64,000 bases of DNA from Conexibacter sp. CPCC 205762. Lineage in GTDB: Bacteria; Actinomycetota; Thermoleophilia; Solirubrobacterales; Solirubrobacteraceae. The DNA lies in assembly GCF_030646155.1 (NCBI RefSeq), contig NZ_JAUTDN010000003.1, forward strand, positions 1 through 64,000, read 5' to 3'. This document shows positions 53,145 to 63,363 of the stretch, one piece after another. Positions within the stretch are counted from its first letter, which is position 1, and each line of letters begins with the position of its first letter. A model generated the notes under the pieces. The model did not search any database, was not told the DNA's origin, and was given only the letters and a program-made list of their open reading frames with translations. The position numbers were made by a program, and so were the translations under genes.

Positions 53145-53161
53145 GGTTCCTCGCAGGAACC
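53145..53161. promoter_or_regulatory. Inverted repeat before ECF sigma gene
   Basis: GGTTCC-TCGCA-GGAACC lies 7 bases before the sigma gene ATG. GGAAC is a common -35 core of ECF promoters, so this may be an autoregulated ECF promoter (GGAACC followed by CGTGTAG on the minus strand) or a repressor site. Confidence 0.4.
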
Positions 53162-53185
53162 CGGCCCCCTGTGACAGCGAACCTC

Positions 53186-53191
53186 TACGCT
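53186..53191 (+). promoter_or_regulatory. -10 box of hypothetical gene (leaderless)
   Basis: TACGCT lies 6 bases before GTG 53198 and decides this start over a GTG at 53171. Confidence 0.4.
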
Positions 53192-53197
53192 GACAGA

Positions 53198-53983
53198 GTG
53201 AGCGACGACGAGCAGCCGGGCCGCGCGATCGTGCGGCTGGCGGCCGAGACGGTCGCGCCGGTCGGCGACGTCGTGACGGTGCTGCGCGCGAAGGCGGCGG
53301 CGCTGGAGCGGCTCGCCGCCGAGGTCGAGCAGCTGCGGGACGAGGGCTGGCGGACCGAGGGGGCGGTCGGGATCGCCTTCTCGCTCGGCGTCGACGGCGT
53401 CCACGTCGAGCGCGACGTCAGCGGCTTCGACGAGCTGGAGCGGCTCGCGCGCACGCTCGCGCCGGGGACCGTGCTGCACTGGCACCGCCACGACCGCTCG
53501 TGGCGCTCGGGCGGCTGGATCGCCGGGCTGCCGGCCGTCCTGCAACTGGGCGAGACCGACGACCTGCCGGTGATCGTGCAGTCGACCCGCTCCGGCCGCC
53601 AGACCCGCTGCGAGGACCAGCAGGAGCTGGTCGCGGCGATCCGCCTGCATCTGACCGAGGTGCGCGACGCGTTCGAGGCCGACCCGCTGCTGCGCTCGCG
53701 CGCGCAGCCGGTGCGCGACCAGCTCGCGGCGCTCGACGCCGGCGAGGCGCCGCAGGTCTTCTACCGCTTCGAGGGCTCGCCGGAGGCGGAGGACCCGCTC
53801 ACCGCCGCGCACATGATCCACGTCACGCCGGCCGCGCTGGCGAGCTGGGAGGGCTTCCAGGACGGGGTCTCCGGCGAGCCGCTGTACGAGGGCGACACGC
53901 GCCTGGAGGGGCTGACCGGGATCGCCTTCCGCGACGGCTACCGCCGTGGCGAGCAGGCGGCGCCTCAGGCGCCGCTGGCGTAG
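53198..53983 (+). CDS. Hypothetical protein
   Basis: A 261-residue soluble protein with no motif I recognise. An N-terminal coiled-coil-like helix (VTVLRAKAAALERLAAEVEQ) is followed by mixed alpha/beta sequence: VLHWHRHDRSWRSGG, LAALDAGEAPQVFYRFEGS, GLTGIAFRDGYRRGEQ. It is divergent from the ECF sigma gene and could be a target of it. Its end overlaps the convergent pucR gene by 19 bases. Confidence 0.7.
   Translation: MSDDEQPGRAIVRLAAETVAPVGDVVTVLRAKAAALERLAAEVEQLRDEGWRTEGAVGIAFSLGVDGVHVERDVSGFDELERLARTLAPGTVLHWHRHDRSWRSGGWIAGLPAVLQLGETDDLPVIVQSTRSGRQTRCEDQQELVAAIRLHLTEVRDAFEADPLLRSRAQPVRDQLAALDAGEAPQVFYRFEGSPEAEDPLTAAHMIHVTPAALASWEGFQDGVSGEPLYEGDTRLEGLTGIAFRDGYRRGEQAAPQAPLA
53957..53975. 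terminator. Bidirectional hairpin between hypothetical gene and pucR
   Basis: GCGGCGCC-TCA-GGCGCCGC is a perfect 8-base stem with a 3-base loop, lying inside the 3' ends of both convergent genes. Confidence 0.5.
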
Positions 53984-55563
53984 CCGCGCGCGAGCAGCGC
54001 GACGTGCAGCGTCAGCAGCTGCTCTGGGTCGCCGAGGTCGACGCCCAGCAGCTGCTCGATCCGCGTCAGGCGGTGGTAGAGCGCCTGCCGGTTGAGGTGC
54101 AGCGCGCGTGCGGTCTCGGCCTTCTGGCCGCCGTTGGCCAGCAGCGCCTCCAGCGTCGGCGTCAGCACCAGCTTGCGCTGGCGATCGTGCGCGGCGAGCG
54201 GGCCGAGCACGCGCTCGGCGAAGGCGATCAGCTCGGCGTCGTCGCGCGCCGCCCACAGCAGCCGCCGCAGCTCCAGCGCGGCGGCGTCGTGCCACGGCCG
54301 CGGCGGCAGCGCCGCCGCCGCGGCGGCGCTCTGCTCGCCGCGCCGCAGCTCCGCACCGGCCGCCTCCGGCGCGCACGCGCGGCCGGCCGCGACGACGACC
54401 CGCTCCGCCCCGACCCGTCTGACGAGCGCGCCGCGCAGCAGCTCGGCGGCGGCGTCGGCGGCGCGGGCGCGGTCGTCGTCCCCCCTGAGGGAGATGAGCG
54501 CCAGCACCGCCGCGCTGTCGCCGCGCCGCCCGGCGACGGCCTCCCAGCCGCGGTCGGCCAGCAGCCGCTGCCAGTCGCGCAGGGCGGCGTCCCAGTCGGC
54601 CCCGGCCGGCGGCGCGTCGACGACGGCCGCGAGCGGCAGCAGCAGCTGCGGCACTCTCGCCAGGCCCGCAGCGAGCAGCGCGCGGCCGACCGCGGCCGGC
54701 GCGACACGGCCGTCGGCGAGGCTGACGAGCAGCGAGCCGCGCTCGCGTGCCGCCAGCTCCTCCTCCTGCCGCGCGCGCAGCAGCGCGAGCGCGACGACCG
54801 CGGCGGCCTGGTCGAGCGCGACCCCAGCCAGCGCGTCGTTGGGCGACCGCAGCTCGGCGACGAGCAGCCGCCCGTCCTGCGTCGAGGCGCCCATCCGCAC
54901 GGTCGTGGCGCGCGCGGCCGGGGCGCCCGGCCGCCGCGCCGCCTCCCAGCGCTCCAGCGGGTCGCCGCCGAAGCCCTCCGGCAGCGCGTGCGACAGCAGC
55001 CGCCCGTGCGGGTCCTCGAGGAAGACCGGCGCCCGCAGCGTCGCCGCCAGCGCCGCCAGCACGGCCGGGATCCCCTCGCCGTCGAGCATCAGCTCGGTCA
55101 GCTCGCGCTGGATCTGCTCGCCGCGCCGCAGCAGCGCGTACTGGGCCGACACCAGCTCGGTGTGGATCGCCTCGGTGACGGCGACGAACGGGATCTCGCG
55201 CCGCAGCACGATCAGCGGCAGCTCCTGCGCGGCGGCGGCGTCGACCAGCGCGGCCGGCGGCTCCGCGAAGACGGTCCCCAGCTCGATCACGAGCGCCGCC
55301 GCGCCGCGCGCGGCGAGCGCCTGCGTGAAGCGGCGCTGCTCGGCGGCGCGCGCGCCGATCCCCATCCCCGTCGTCAGCAGCATCTCGCCGCCGGTCAGCA
55401 GCGCGGCGATGTTGCGCACCTCGCCGGCGTGCACCCAGCGCAGCGGCCGGTCGAGCTGGCCCGCGCCGGCGAGCAGCTCGGGCAGGCCCGCGCGCAGCGC
55501 GGGCAGCTCCAGCGCGCGGCGGACGGTGATCGCGGGGAGGGGGCTGTCGTCGCGGGCGGTCAT
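53965..55563 (-). CDS. PucR-family transcriptional regulator
   Basis: A 532-residue regulator. The N-terminal PucR domain (VRRALELPALRAGLPELLAG, RPLRWVHAGEVRNIAALLTG, GEMLLTTGMG) is followed by a middle GAF-like region and a C-terminal helix-turn-helix: LEALLANGGQKAETARALHL and NRQALYHRLTRIEQLLGVDL. PucR regulators control purine, amine and amino-acid use. It is divergent from the FAD amine oxidase gene and probably activates it and the aminotransferase-dehydrogenase genes beyond. Confidence 0.9.
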   Translation of the reverse strand: MTARDDSPLPAITVRRALELPALRAGLPELLAGAGQLDRPLRWVHAGEVRNIAALLTGGEMLLTTGMGIGARAAEQRRFTQALAARGAAALVIELGTVFAEPPAALVDAAAAQELPLIVLRREIPFVAVTEAIHTELVSAQYALLRRGEQIQRELTELMLDGEGIPAVLAALAATLRAPVFLEDPHGRLLSHALPEGFGGDPLERWEAARRPGAPAARATTVRMGASTQDGRLLVAELRSPNDALAGVALDQAAAVVALALLRARQEEELAARERGSLLVSLADGRVAPAAVGRALLAAGLARVPQLLLPLAAVVDAPPAGADWDAALRDWQRLLADRGWEAVAGRRGDSAAVLALISLRGDDDRARAADAAAELLRGALVRRVGAERVVVAAGRACAPEAAGAELRRGEQSAAAAAALPPRPWHDAAALELRRLLWAARDDAELIAFAERVLGPLAAHDRQRKLVLTPTLEALLANGGQKAETARALHLNRQALYHRLTRIEQLLGVDLGDPEQLLTLHVALLARGYASGA

Positions 55564-55695
55564 CGGCGAGATCGCGCTTGTCACCTGCCAACCCGTCGCA
55601 GCGTGGGCGGGCCGGTGCGACAGAGCGTCGCAACTCGCGCCCGCGGGCTTCGCACGGGCGCTCGCGCAGGATACCGTCGCCGTCATCGCATACCC

Positions 55696-57118
55696 ATGGC
55701 CGAAGACCCCGCCGAGCGCCGCCGACCGCGCGCGCTACGCCAGCGCCAGCACGACGCCGTACTGGCTCGACGCGCTCCCGCCGCGTGAGCCGCAGCCGCC
55801 GCTGCGCGGCGCCGCCGAGACCGACCTCTGCATCGTCGGCGGCGGCTTCACCGGCCTGTGGGCGGCGCTGCACGCCAAGCGCGAGCGGCCCGAGCGGGAG
55901 GTGCTGCTGCTGGAGGCGGCGACGATCGCCTTCGGCGCCAGCGGCCGCAACGGCGGCTTCGTCTCCAGCTCGCTGACGCACGGCATCGCCAACGGCCTCG
56001 ACCGCTTCCCGCAGGAGATCGAGCTGCTGGAGCGGCTGGGGCTGGAGAACTTCGCCGGCATGCGCGAGGACATCCGCGCGCACGGGATCGACTGCGGCTG
56101 GGAGGAGACCGGCTCGCTCGCGCTGGCGCAGGAGCCGCACGAGCTGGCATGGCTGGAGGAGGAGGTCGAGCAGGCGCGCCGCTACGGGCACGACGCCGAG
56201 CTGCTCGACGCCGCGACGGTCGCGCGCGAGGTGCGCTCGCCGCTCTACCTCGGCGGCTCGCTGATCCGCAGCGGTGAGGCGCTCGTCGACCCGGCGCGGC
56301 TCGCCGCCGGCCTGCTCGACGCGGCGCTGGCGGCCGGCGTGCGCGTCCACGAGCACAGCGCCGCGCTGTCACTCCAGCGCGAGCAGGACGGCCGTGTCAC
56401 GGTGACGACCGCCGCCGGCCAGGTGCGGGCGCGCAACGTGCTGCTCGGCACGAGCGCCTTCCCGCCGCTGCTGCAGCGGCTGCGCCAGTACATCGCGCCG
56501 GTCTACGACTACGTGCTCGTGACCGAGCCGCTGAGCACGGCGCAGATCGAGGCGATCGGCTGGCGCGGCCGCCAGGGCCTCGCCGACTGCAGCAACCAGT
56601 TCCACTACTACCGCCTGACCGCCGACGACCGCATCCTGTTCGGCGGCTGGGATGCCGTCTACCGCTACGGCGGCCCGGTCTCGACGCGGATGGACGACGC
56701 CGGCGAGGAGACCTTCGCGGTCCTCTCGCAGCATCTCGCGACGCTCTTCCCGGTGCTCTCCGACGTCCGCTTCAGTCACCGCTGGGGCGGCGCGATCGAC
56801 ACCTGCAGCCGCTTCTTCCCGTTCTTCGGGACCGCGCTCGGCGGCAGCGTCAGCTACGCCGTCGGCTACACCGGCCTCGGCGTCAGCGCGACCCGCTTCG
56901 GCGCCCAGGTCGCGCTCGACCTGCTCGACGGCCGCGAGAGCGAGGCGACCCGCACCCGCTACGTCCGCACGAAGCCGCTGCCGTTCCCGCCCGAGCCGCT
57001 GCGCAGCGCCGTGATCCAACTGACGCGCAACCGGCTCGCGGCCGCCGACCGCAACGGCGGCGAGCGCGGTCTGTGGCTGCGCACGCTCGATCGTCTCGGG
57101 CTCGGTTTCGACTCCTGA
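55696..57118 (+). pseudogene. FAD-dependent amine oxidase (DAO, PuuB-like) with apparent one-base frameshift near the start
   Basis: A complete DAO flavoenzyme body of about 470 residues: TDLCIVGGGFTGLWAALHAK (FAD loop), GASGRNGGFVSSS, FHYYRLTADDRILFGGWD and VGYTGLGVSATRFGAQVALD. Its frame is open upstream but has no ATG, GTG or TTG near the expected start. An ATG at 55696 reads MAEDP and falls out of frame at the CCCC run 55707-55710; with one C fewer it would read MAEDPPSAADRARYASAS in frame with the body. Either the locus is frameshifted, the base is an error, or a non-standard start is used. It likely oxidises a polyamine-derived amine. Confidence 0.8.
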
Positions 57119-57213
57119 GCGGTCAGCGCACCCGCGCGGCCGTCACCTTCTCCCACACCGCATTCAGGGGTGACAGGTCACTCTTGACATCTGCCGGTAT
57201 CTTCATCGGCGCG

Positions 57214-57657
57214 ATGGCGATGTCCGAGCCTCCCGAGCGCAGCCCCGCGCGCGTCGGCTACCTGATCGCACGCGCCGACAGAGGCGTTCGTCGCGGCGTG
57301 GCGACGCGGATCGCGCCGCACGACCTGAGCCTGCCGCAATACACGGCGCTGTCGCTGCTGCGCGAGCGCGGCGGCCTCTCCAACGCGCAGCTCGCGCGCC
57401 GCATCTTCGTCACGCCGCAGTCGATGGCGGCGGTGATCGTGTCGCTGGAGGAGCGCGGCCTGATCGAGCGCACGCCGGCCGCCGGCCGCGTGCTCAGAAC
57501 GGAGCTGACGAGCGCCGGCCGGCGCGTGCTCGACGCCTGCGACACGCTCGTCGACGCCTACGAGCAGGAGCTGCTGGCGGAGCTGTCGCCCCGCCAGCGG
57601 ACCGCGTTGCGCGAGGCGCTCGCGAAGATCGCGCGCGCCGCCGAGACGCGCGACTGA
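57214..57657 (+). CDS. MarR-family regulator
   Basis: A 147-residue winged-helix regulator: LPQYTALSLLRERGGLSNAQ, LARRIFVTPQSMAAVIVSLE, ERGLIERTPAAGRVLRTELT. A second ATG lies two codons later. The upstream region has repeated TGACA elements (57171-57189) that may be part of its operator or promoter. It lies between the amine oxidase and the dehydrogenase-aminotransferase genes and may regulate them. Confidence 0.88.
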   Translation: MAMSEPPERSPARVGYLIARADRGVRRGVATRIAPHDLSLPQYTALSLLRERGGLSNAQLARRIFVTPQSMAAVIVSLEERGLIERTPAAGRVLRTELTSAGRRVLDACDTLVDAYEQELLAELSPRQRTALREALAKIARAAETRD

Positions 57658-57661
57658 TCCG

Positions 57662-59173
<1,512 letters not shown>

Positions 59174-59174
59174 G

Positions 59175-60575
59175 TCAGGCAGCTCCGATTGTTGCTGTGT
59201 CCGTGAGGCTCATGTGCTCGCCGGCGTCGGTCAGGACGTCGGCCAGCCGGTCGACGATCTCGTCGAGCACGGCCGTGTCGCTGATCAGCGGCGGGGCGAT
59301 CTGCAGGACCGAGTCGCCGCGGTCGTCAGCGCGCGCGATCAGGCCGGCGTCGAGCAGCCGGCCGGGCAGGAAGCCGCGCAGCAGGCGGTCGCGCTCGGGC
59401 TTGTCGAAGGTGCGGTCGTGCTCGTCGCCGACCAGCTCCATCGCCCAGAAGTAGCCGCGCCCGCGGACGTCGCCGACGATCGGCAGCGCCAGCAGCTCCT
59501 TCAGCCGGCGCTCCAGGTGTGCCTCGCTCTCGCGCACGTTCTGGAGGATGCCCTCTCGCTCGAAGATCTCGATGTTCTTCAGCGCGACGGCGGCGCTGAC
59601 GGGGTGGCCGCCGAAGGTGATGCCGTGCCGCAGCGGCACGCCGGAGCTGTGGATCGTCGCGGCGACGCGGTCGCTCACGAGCACCGCGCCCATCGGCGCG
59701 TAGGCGGAGGTGATCCCCTTCGCGGTCGTGGCGATGTCGGGCACGACGCCCTCCCGCTCGCTGCCGAGCCAGTGGCCGAGCCGTCCGAAGCCGCAGATCA
59801 CCTCGTCGGCGACGAGCAGCGCGCCGACCTCGTCGGCGATCTTGCGCAGCCCCGCCCAGTAGCCGGGCGGCGCGACGAGGCAGCCGCCGGCGTTCTGGAC
59901 CGGCTCGGCGATGATGATCGCGACCTCGTCGCGGCCGGCGGCCTCGATCGCGTCGCGCACCTCCTGCAGCAGGCGCGCGCAGTGGGCGGCCGGGTCGCCG
60001 CCGTCGGGCGCGCGGAAGCTGTTGGTGTTGGAGACGTGCGTGACGTCGATCGCGGGCGCTCCGAACGGCTCCTTGAAGCCGGGCACGCCGGTGAAGCTCA
60101 GCGCCCCGAGCGTCACGCCGTGGTAGGCGCGGTCGCGCGCGATCGCCTTCAGCCGCTGCGGCTCGCCCGTGGCGACGAAGTGCTCGCGGACGATCTTCCA
60201 CATCGTCTCGACCGACTCCGAGCCGCCGTTGGTGAAGAAGACGTGGTTGAGGTCGCCCGGCATCAGCTCGGCGAGCTTCTGCGCCAGCGCGATCGCCGGC
60301 GGGTGCGCCGTCGCCCAGTTGGTGTTGAACGCGAGCTTCTGCATCTGCCCGCTCGCCGCCGCCGCCATCTCCTCGCCGTACGAGTAGCCGAGCTGCGAGC
60401 AGAAGAGGCTCGACAGCGCGTCCACGTAGCGCCGGCCCGCCGTGTCGAACACGTACGGCCCCTCACCCCGCTCCAGCACCAGCAGGTCGCGCTCGCCGCC
60501 ATACGCGGCCGCATGGTTGGTGAAGTGCAGGAGCAGATGCTCCCGCGCGCTCTCGTGCAGGGCGGAATGACTCAT
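59175..60575 (-). CDS. Class III omega-aminotransferase
   Basis: A 466-residue PLP aminotransferase: FTNGGSESVETMWKIVREHF, AYHGVTLGALSFTG, IIAEPVQNAGGCLVAPPGYW, LLVADEVICGFGRLG and the PLP lysine in TTAKGITSAYAPMGA. Relatives use beta-alanine, GABA, putrescine or taurine with pyruvate. Followed after one base by mmsA, beta-alanine-type substrates fit best. The start is the ATG giving MSHSALHESAREH; its ribosome site is weak. Confidence 0.9.
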   Translation of the reverse strand: MSHSALHESAREHLLLHFTNHAAAYGGERDLLVLERGEGPYVFDTAGRRYVDALSSLFCSQLGYSYGEEMAAAASGQMQKLAFNTNWATAHPPAIALAQKLAELMPGDLNHVFFTNGGSESVETMWKIVREHFVATGEPQRLKAIARDRAYHGVTLGALSFTGVPGFKEPFGAPAIDVTHVSNTNSFRAPDGGDPAAHCARLLQEVRDAIEAAGRDEVAIIIAEPVQNAGGCLVAPPGYWAGLRKIADEVGALLVADEVICGFGRLGHWLGSEREGVVPDIATTAKGITSAYAPMGAVLVSDRVAATIHSSGVPLRHGITFGGHPVSAAVALKNIEIFEREGILQNVRESEAHLERRLKELLALPIVGDVRGRGYFWAMELVGDEHDRTFDKPERDRLLRGFLPGRLLDAGLIARADDRGDSVLQIAPPLISDTAVLDEIVDRLADVLTDAGEHMSLTDTATIGAA

Positions 60576-60673
60576 GCCAGCACCATCCCGCCCCCACCCG
60601 CCGCCCACCATGCGCAACCCGTCGGAATCTCGCGCGCGCATGCGGACGGGGTGTGTGGCGGGCTCGCCCGCGC

Positions 60674-61126
60674 TCAGCCGGGCAGCTGCTGCGCCAGCCG
60701 CTGCAGCGCGCGCTCGTTGCCTCTGCGCAGCAGCGAGCGCACGAGCGGGGCGAGGGCGCGGTCCAGCAGCGGCGCCTGCTCCCAGGCGTAGGTGAAGGAG
60801 ACGCGCGTGCCGCCGGCGGGCAGCTCGGCCAGCTCGTAGGTGCCGACGCCGACGCGTCTGCCGCCGGCGCTGACGTTGCGCTCGACGATCCGCTCCGGGG
60901 CGGTGGCCGCGACGACCTCGATCTCGACCGGCTCGCGGCGGCCGCCGGCGGTCGAGTGCACGTGGGCGCGCGCGCCGACGCCGGCCGCCGGAGCGCCCGG
61001 CGGGTAGCTCCAGTCGACCAGCATGTGGTCGGTGAACGGCTGATGGTTCGCCATCACGTCGAGGAAGGCGAAGACGTCCGGCCGGTGCTGCGGGACGTCG
61101 ATCGAGACAGTCACGGGCTTGGGCAT
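60674..61126 (-). CDS. SRPBCC (polyketide cyclase-like) protein
   Basis: A 150-residue START-like protein: VTVSIDVPQHRPDVFAFLDV, ANHQPFTDHMLVDW, GTYELAELPAGGTRVSFTY. It likely binds a hydrophobic ligand. It is divergent from a TetR gene 27 bases away, and a perfect palindrome covers the spacer, so it should be repressed by that TetR. Confidence 0.85.
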   Translation of the reverse strand: MPKPVTVSIDVPQHRPDVFAFLDVMANHQPFTDHMLVDWSYPPGAPAAGVGARAHVHSTAGGRREPVEIEVVAATAPERIVERNVSAGGRRVGVGTYELAELPAGGTRVSFTYAWEQAPLLDRALAPLVRSLLRRGNERALQRLAQQLPG

Positions 61127-61128
61127 GA

Positions 61129-61144
61129 TGTACCGGATGGTACA
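61129..61144. promoter_or_regulatory. Operator shared by SRPBCC and tetR genes
   Basis: TGTACC-GGAT-GGTACA is a perfect 6-base-arm palindrome between two divergent genes. It overlaps the -10 box (TACACT at 61141) of the tetR gene. Confidence 0.75.
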
Positions 61145-61146
61145 CT
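61141..61146 (+). promoter_or_regulatory. -10 box of tetR gene (leaderless)
   Basis: TACACT lies 7 bases before GTG 61154, partly inside the palindromic operator. Confidence 0.5.
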
Positions 61147-61153
61147 TCGCGCA

Positions 61154-61744
61154 GTGGCCCGTCGAGACGCTCGCGAACGACTGCTCGAACGGGCGCTCGC
61201 GCACATCGAGCAGCGCGGCATCAGCGATCTCTCGCTGCGCGAGCTGGCGGCCGCGATCGGCACCAGCCACCGCATGCTGATCCACCACTTCGGCTCCCGC
61301 GAGGGCCTCTGGGTCGCGGTCATCAGAACGGTCGAGCAGCGCCAGCGCGACGCGCTCGCCGCCCTCCTGCCGACGCTCGGCGACGACCTCGGCGAGGCGA
61401 TGCGGGCCTGGTGGCGCCACCTCGCCGACCCGCTCCTGCACCCCAACGAGCGGCTGTTCTTCGAGCTGTACGGTCAGGCGCTGCAGGGCCGCCCGGGCAC
61501 GACCGAGCTGCTCGACGGGATCGTCGACGACTGGCTCGAGCCGGCCGTCTCGATCAACGTCGCCCACGGCCTCGACCCCGACGCCGCCCGCGCCCACGCA
61601 CGGCTCGGCATCGCCGTCACCCGCGGCCTGCTGCTCGACCTGCTGGCGACCGGCGACGTCGAGGGAACGACGCGCGCGTTCGACGCCTGGGTCGCCCTCA
61701 CCGTCCCGGCGCTCAGAGCGCCGCGCGCCGAGGCAAGCGACTAG
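61154..61744 (+). CDS. TetR-family regulator
   Basis: A 196-residue regulator with helix-turn-helix ARERLLERALAHIEQRGISD, LSLRELAAAIGTSHRMLIHH and FGSREGLWVAVIR, and a helical sensor domain. GTG start from the -10 box 7 bases upstream. It should regulate itself and the divergent SRPBCC gene through the TGTACC-GGTACA site. Its end overlaps the Fic gene convergently by 4 bases. Confidence 0.9.
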   Translation: MARRDARERLLERALAHIEQRGISDLSLRELAAAIGTSHRMLIHHFGSREGLWVAVIRTVEQRQRDALAALLPTLGDDLGEAMRAWWRHLADPLLHPNERLFFELYGQALQGRPGTTELLDGIVDDWLEPAVSINVAHGLDPDAARAHARLGIAVTRGLLLDLLATGDVEGTTRAFDAWVALTVPALRAPRAEASD

Positions 61745-62742
61745 CGCGACGCGCCGGCGTCGAGATCGCGCGCAGCGACGCGGCAGGCGACCAGGCGGGT
61801 CCAGACGGCGCCTTGCCCAGATCCCTCGACGCCGATCTCACCCTCCCGGCGCAGCTCGGTCAGGACCAGCCGGAAGGTCGGATCGCTGATGCCGTGCAGC
61901 GCGGCGCGCAGGTCGCGCAGGCGGAACGTCCGGCCGAACGCGAACATCAGCACGTGGCGCCGCGCGACCTCCTGCTTGGTCAGCCCGGCCGTGCTGCGCG
62001 CCGCCGCGATCCGCCCCTCGAAGTCGTCGTAGCTCTCGCCGAGGACCGTCACGAGGTACTCGATCCACGGCCACAGGTCGTGCTCGCCCTCGTGCCAGCC
62101 GACCTGGCTCTGGCGCAGCGCGGCGTAGTACGACTGCTTCGAGGCGTAGATGCGCTGCTCGACGCTGGCGTAGCGCGCGACGCCGTAGTCGTTGCGCAGC
62201 AGCTCGTTCGTCGTCAGCAGCCGCGCCAGCCGCCCGTTGCCGTCCGCGACCGGGTGGATCGCCAGCAGGTCGAGCACGAATGCGCCCAAGAGCAGCAGCG
62301 GGTGCGCGACCGCTCGCTCGCAGGCGTCGCGGTACCGCTCGACCAGCTCGGTCAGCAGGAACTCCGTCTCCTGCCACGGCGGCGGTCTGAAGATCAGCTG
62401 CCGCCGGCCGGTCTCGTCGTAGAAGACGATCTCGTTGTCGCCGTGCTTGAGCCGCCCGCCCTGCCCGCCGGAGTGGAGATAAAGCTGCCGGTGCAGATGC
62501 AGCAGCAAGGGCAGCGAGACCCGCTCCACCGGTTCCGCCGCCATCAAGCCTTCGATCGCGTCGCGATAGCCGGCGAACTCGCGCTCGTTGCGGTTGCGCA
62601 TCCGCGCGTCGGCCTGGCGGACGAGCTTCTCCGCGCGCGCGGGCTCGACCTCGTGCCCCTCGATCGCGGTCGACACCATGATCGACGCGACGCGCGTCTG
62701 CAGCGCGAGGCTGTCGAGCAGCTCTGGCTGCCGCAGACGCAC
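61741..62742 (-). CDS. Fic-domain AMPylase-type protein
   Basis: A 333-residue Fic protein. The active-site motif HPVADGNGRLAR at 163-174 keeps the catalytic His and the phosphate-binding GNGR (Phe replaced by Val). An inhibitory S-x-x-x-E-G motif (STAIEG, Glu28) lies in the N-terminal helix, so it is a class II self-inhibited enzyme. A winged-helix-like C-terminus follows (RLRDLRAALHGISDPTFRLV). It transfers AMP or another group onto a protein. GTG start only 3 codons after the upstream tetR stop in the same frame; the N-terminus is shorter than usual. Confidence 0.87.
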   Translation of the reverse strand: MRLRQPELLDSLALQTRVASIMVSTAIEGHEVEPARAEKLVRQADARMRNRNEREFAGYRDAIEGLMAAEPVERVSLPLLLHLHRQLYLHSGGQGGRLKHGDNEIVFYDETGRRQLIFRPPPWQETEFLLTELVERYRDACERAVAHPLLLLGAFVLDLLAIHPVADGNGRLARLLTTNELLRNDYGVARYASVEQRIYASKQSYYAALRQSQVGWHEGEHDLWPWIEYLVTVLGESYDDFEGRIAAARSTAGLTKQEVARRHVLMFAFGRTFRLRDLRAALHGISDPTFRLVLTELRREGEIGVEGSGQGAVWTRLVACRVAARDLDAGASR

Positions 62743-62751
62743 GAGCGCGTC

Positions 62752-63363
62752 TCAGCGCAGCATTCTCAGCACGAGATCGGCGTGCAGGCGGCCGATCGAC
62801 TCGGGGTCGCCGCCGCGCTGGGGGGCGTACCAGCGGGCCGAGTCGACGCCGAGCGAGAGGATCGCGCGGACCGTGCCCTGGAGGTCGTCGACGCGCAGCT
62901 CGCCGCTGTCGGCGCCGCGGCGGATCTCGTCGGCGATCAGGCGCTCGGTCGCCTGCCGCAGCGCGAGTATCTCGGCGAACCGCTCCGGCGGCAGCGCGCG
63001 CAGCTCGTGCGCGGTCACCTGGCCGAGCGTCGCGAAGCGCGCGTGCCAGGTCGAGAAGGCGGTCACGAAGGCGGCCGTCCGCTGCGACGGGGTCTGCTGC
63101 GCGTCCATCGCCGCGCGCGCCTCCTCCAGCACCGACTCGTGCCCGATCCGCATGATCTCGTGGAGCATCTCGACCTTCGAGCGGTAGTGCACGTAGACGG
63201 CGGCCGGGCTCATGCCCGCGCGCTTGGAGATGTCGCGCGTGGTCGCCGCCTCGAAGCCGCGGTCGGCGAAGGCGTCGAGCGCCGCGAGCAGCAGCCGGCG
63301 GGAGCTCTCCGGCTCGACGTGCGCCCAAAGTTCGGCGTACAGCCGGACCGTCTCGTCTTCCAT
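62752..63363 (-). CDS. TetR-family regulator
   Basis: A 203-residue regulator: helix-turn-helix RRLLLAALDAFADRGFEAAT, TRDISKRAGMSPAAVYVHYR and SKVEMLHEIMRIG; an all-helical sensor follows. It is followed by the fic gene in the same frame after its TGA, so the two share a transcript. It is divergent from the zinc-binding-type gene at 63500, with a palindromic operator between. A longer GTG start at 63420 is possible but its extra sequence is low-complexity. Confidence 0.88.
   Translation of the reverse strand: MEDETVRLYAELWAHVEPESSRRLLLAALDAFADRGFEAATTRDISKRAGMSPAAVYVHYRSKVEMLHEIMRIGHESVLEEARAAMDAQQTPSQRTAAFVTAFSTWHARFATLGQVTAHELRALPPERFAEILALRQATERLIADEIRRGADSGELRVDDLQGTVRAILSLGVDSARWYAPQRGGDPESIGRLHADLVLRMLR

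Noticed and set aside
52988-56356. More than 1100-codon minus-strand open frame
   Set aside because: It spans several real genes on both strands and has only repeats of Arg/Ala/Gly; stop codons are simply rare at this GC content.
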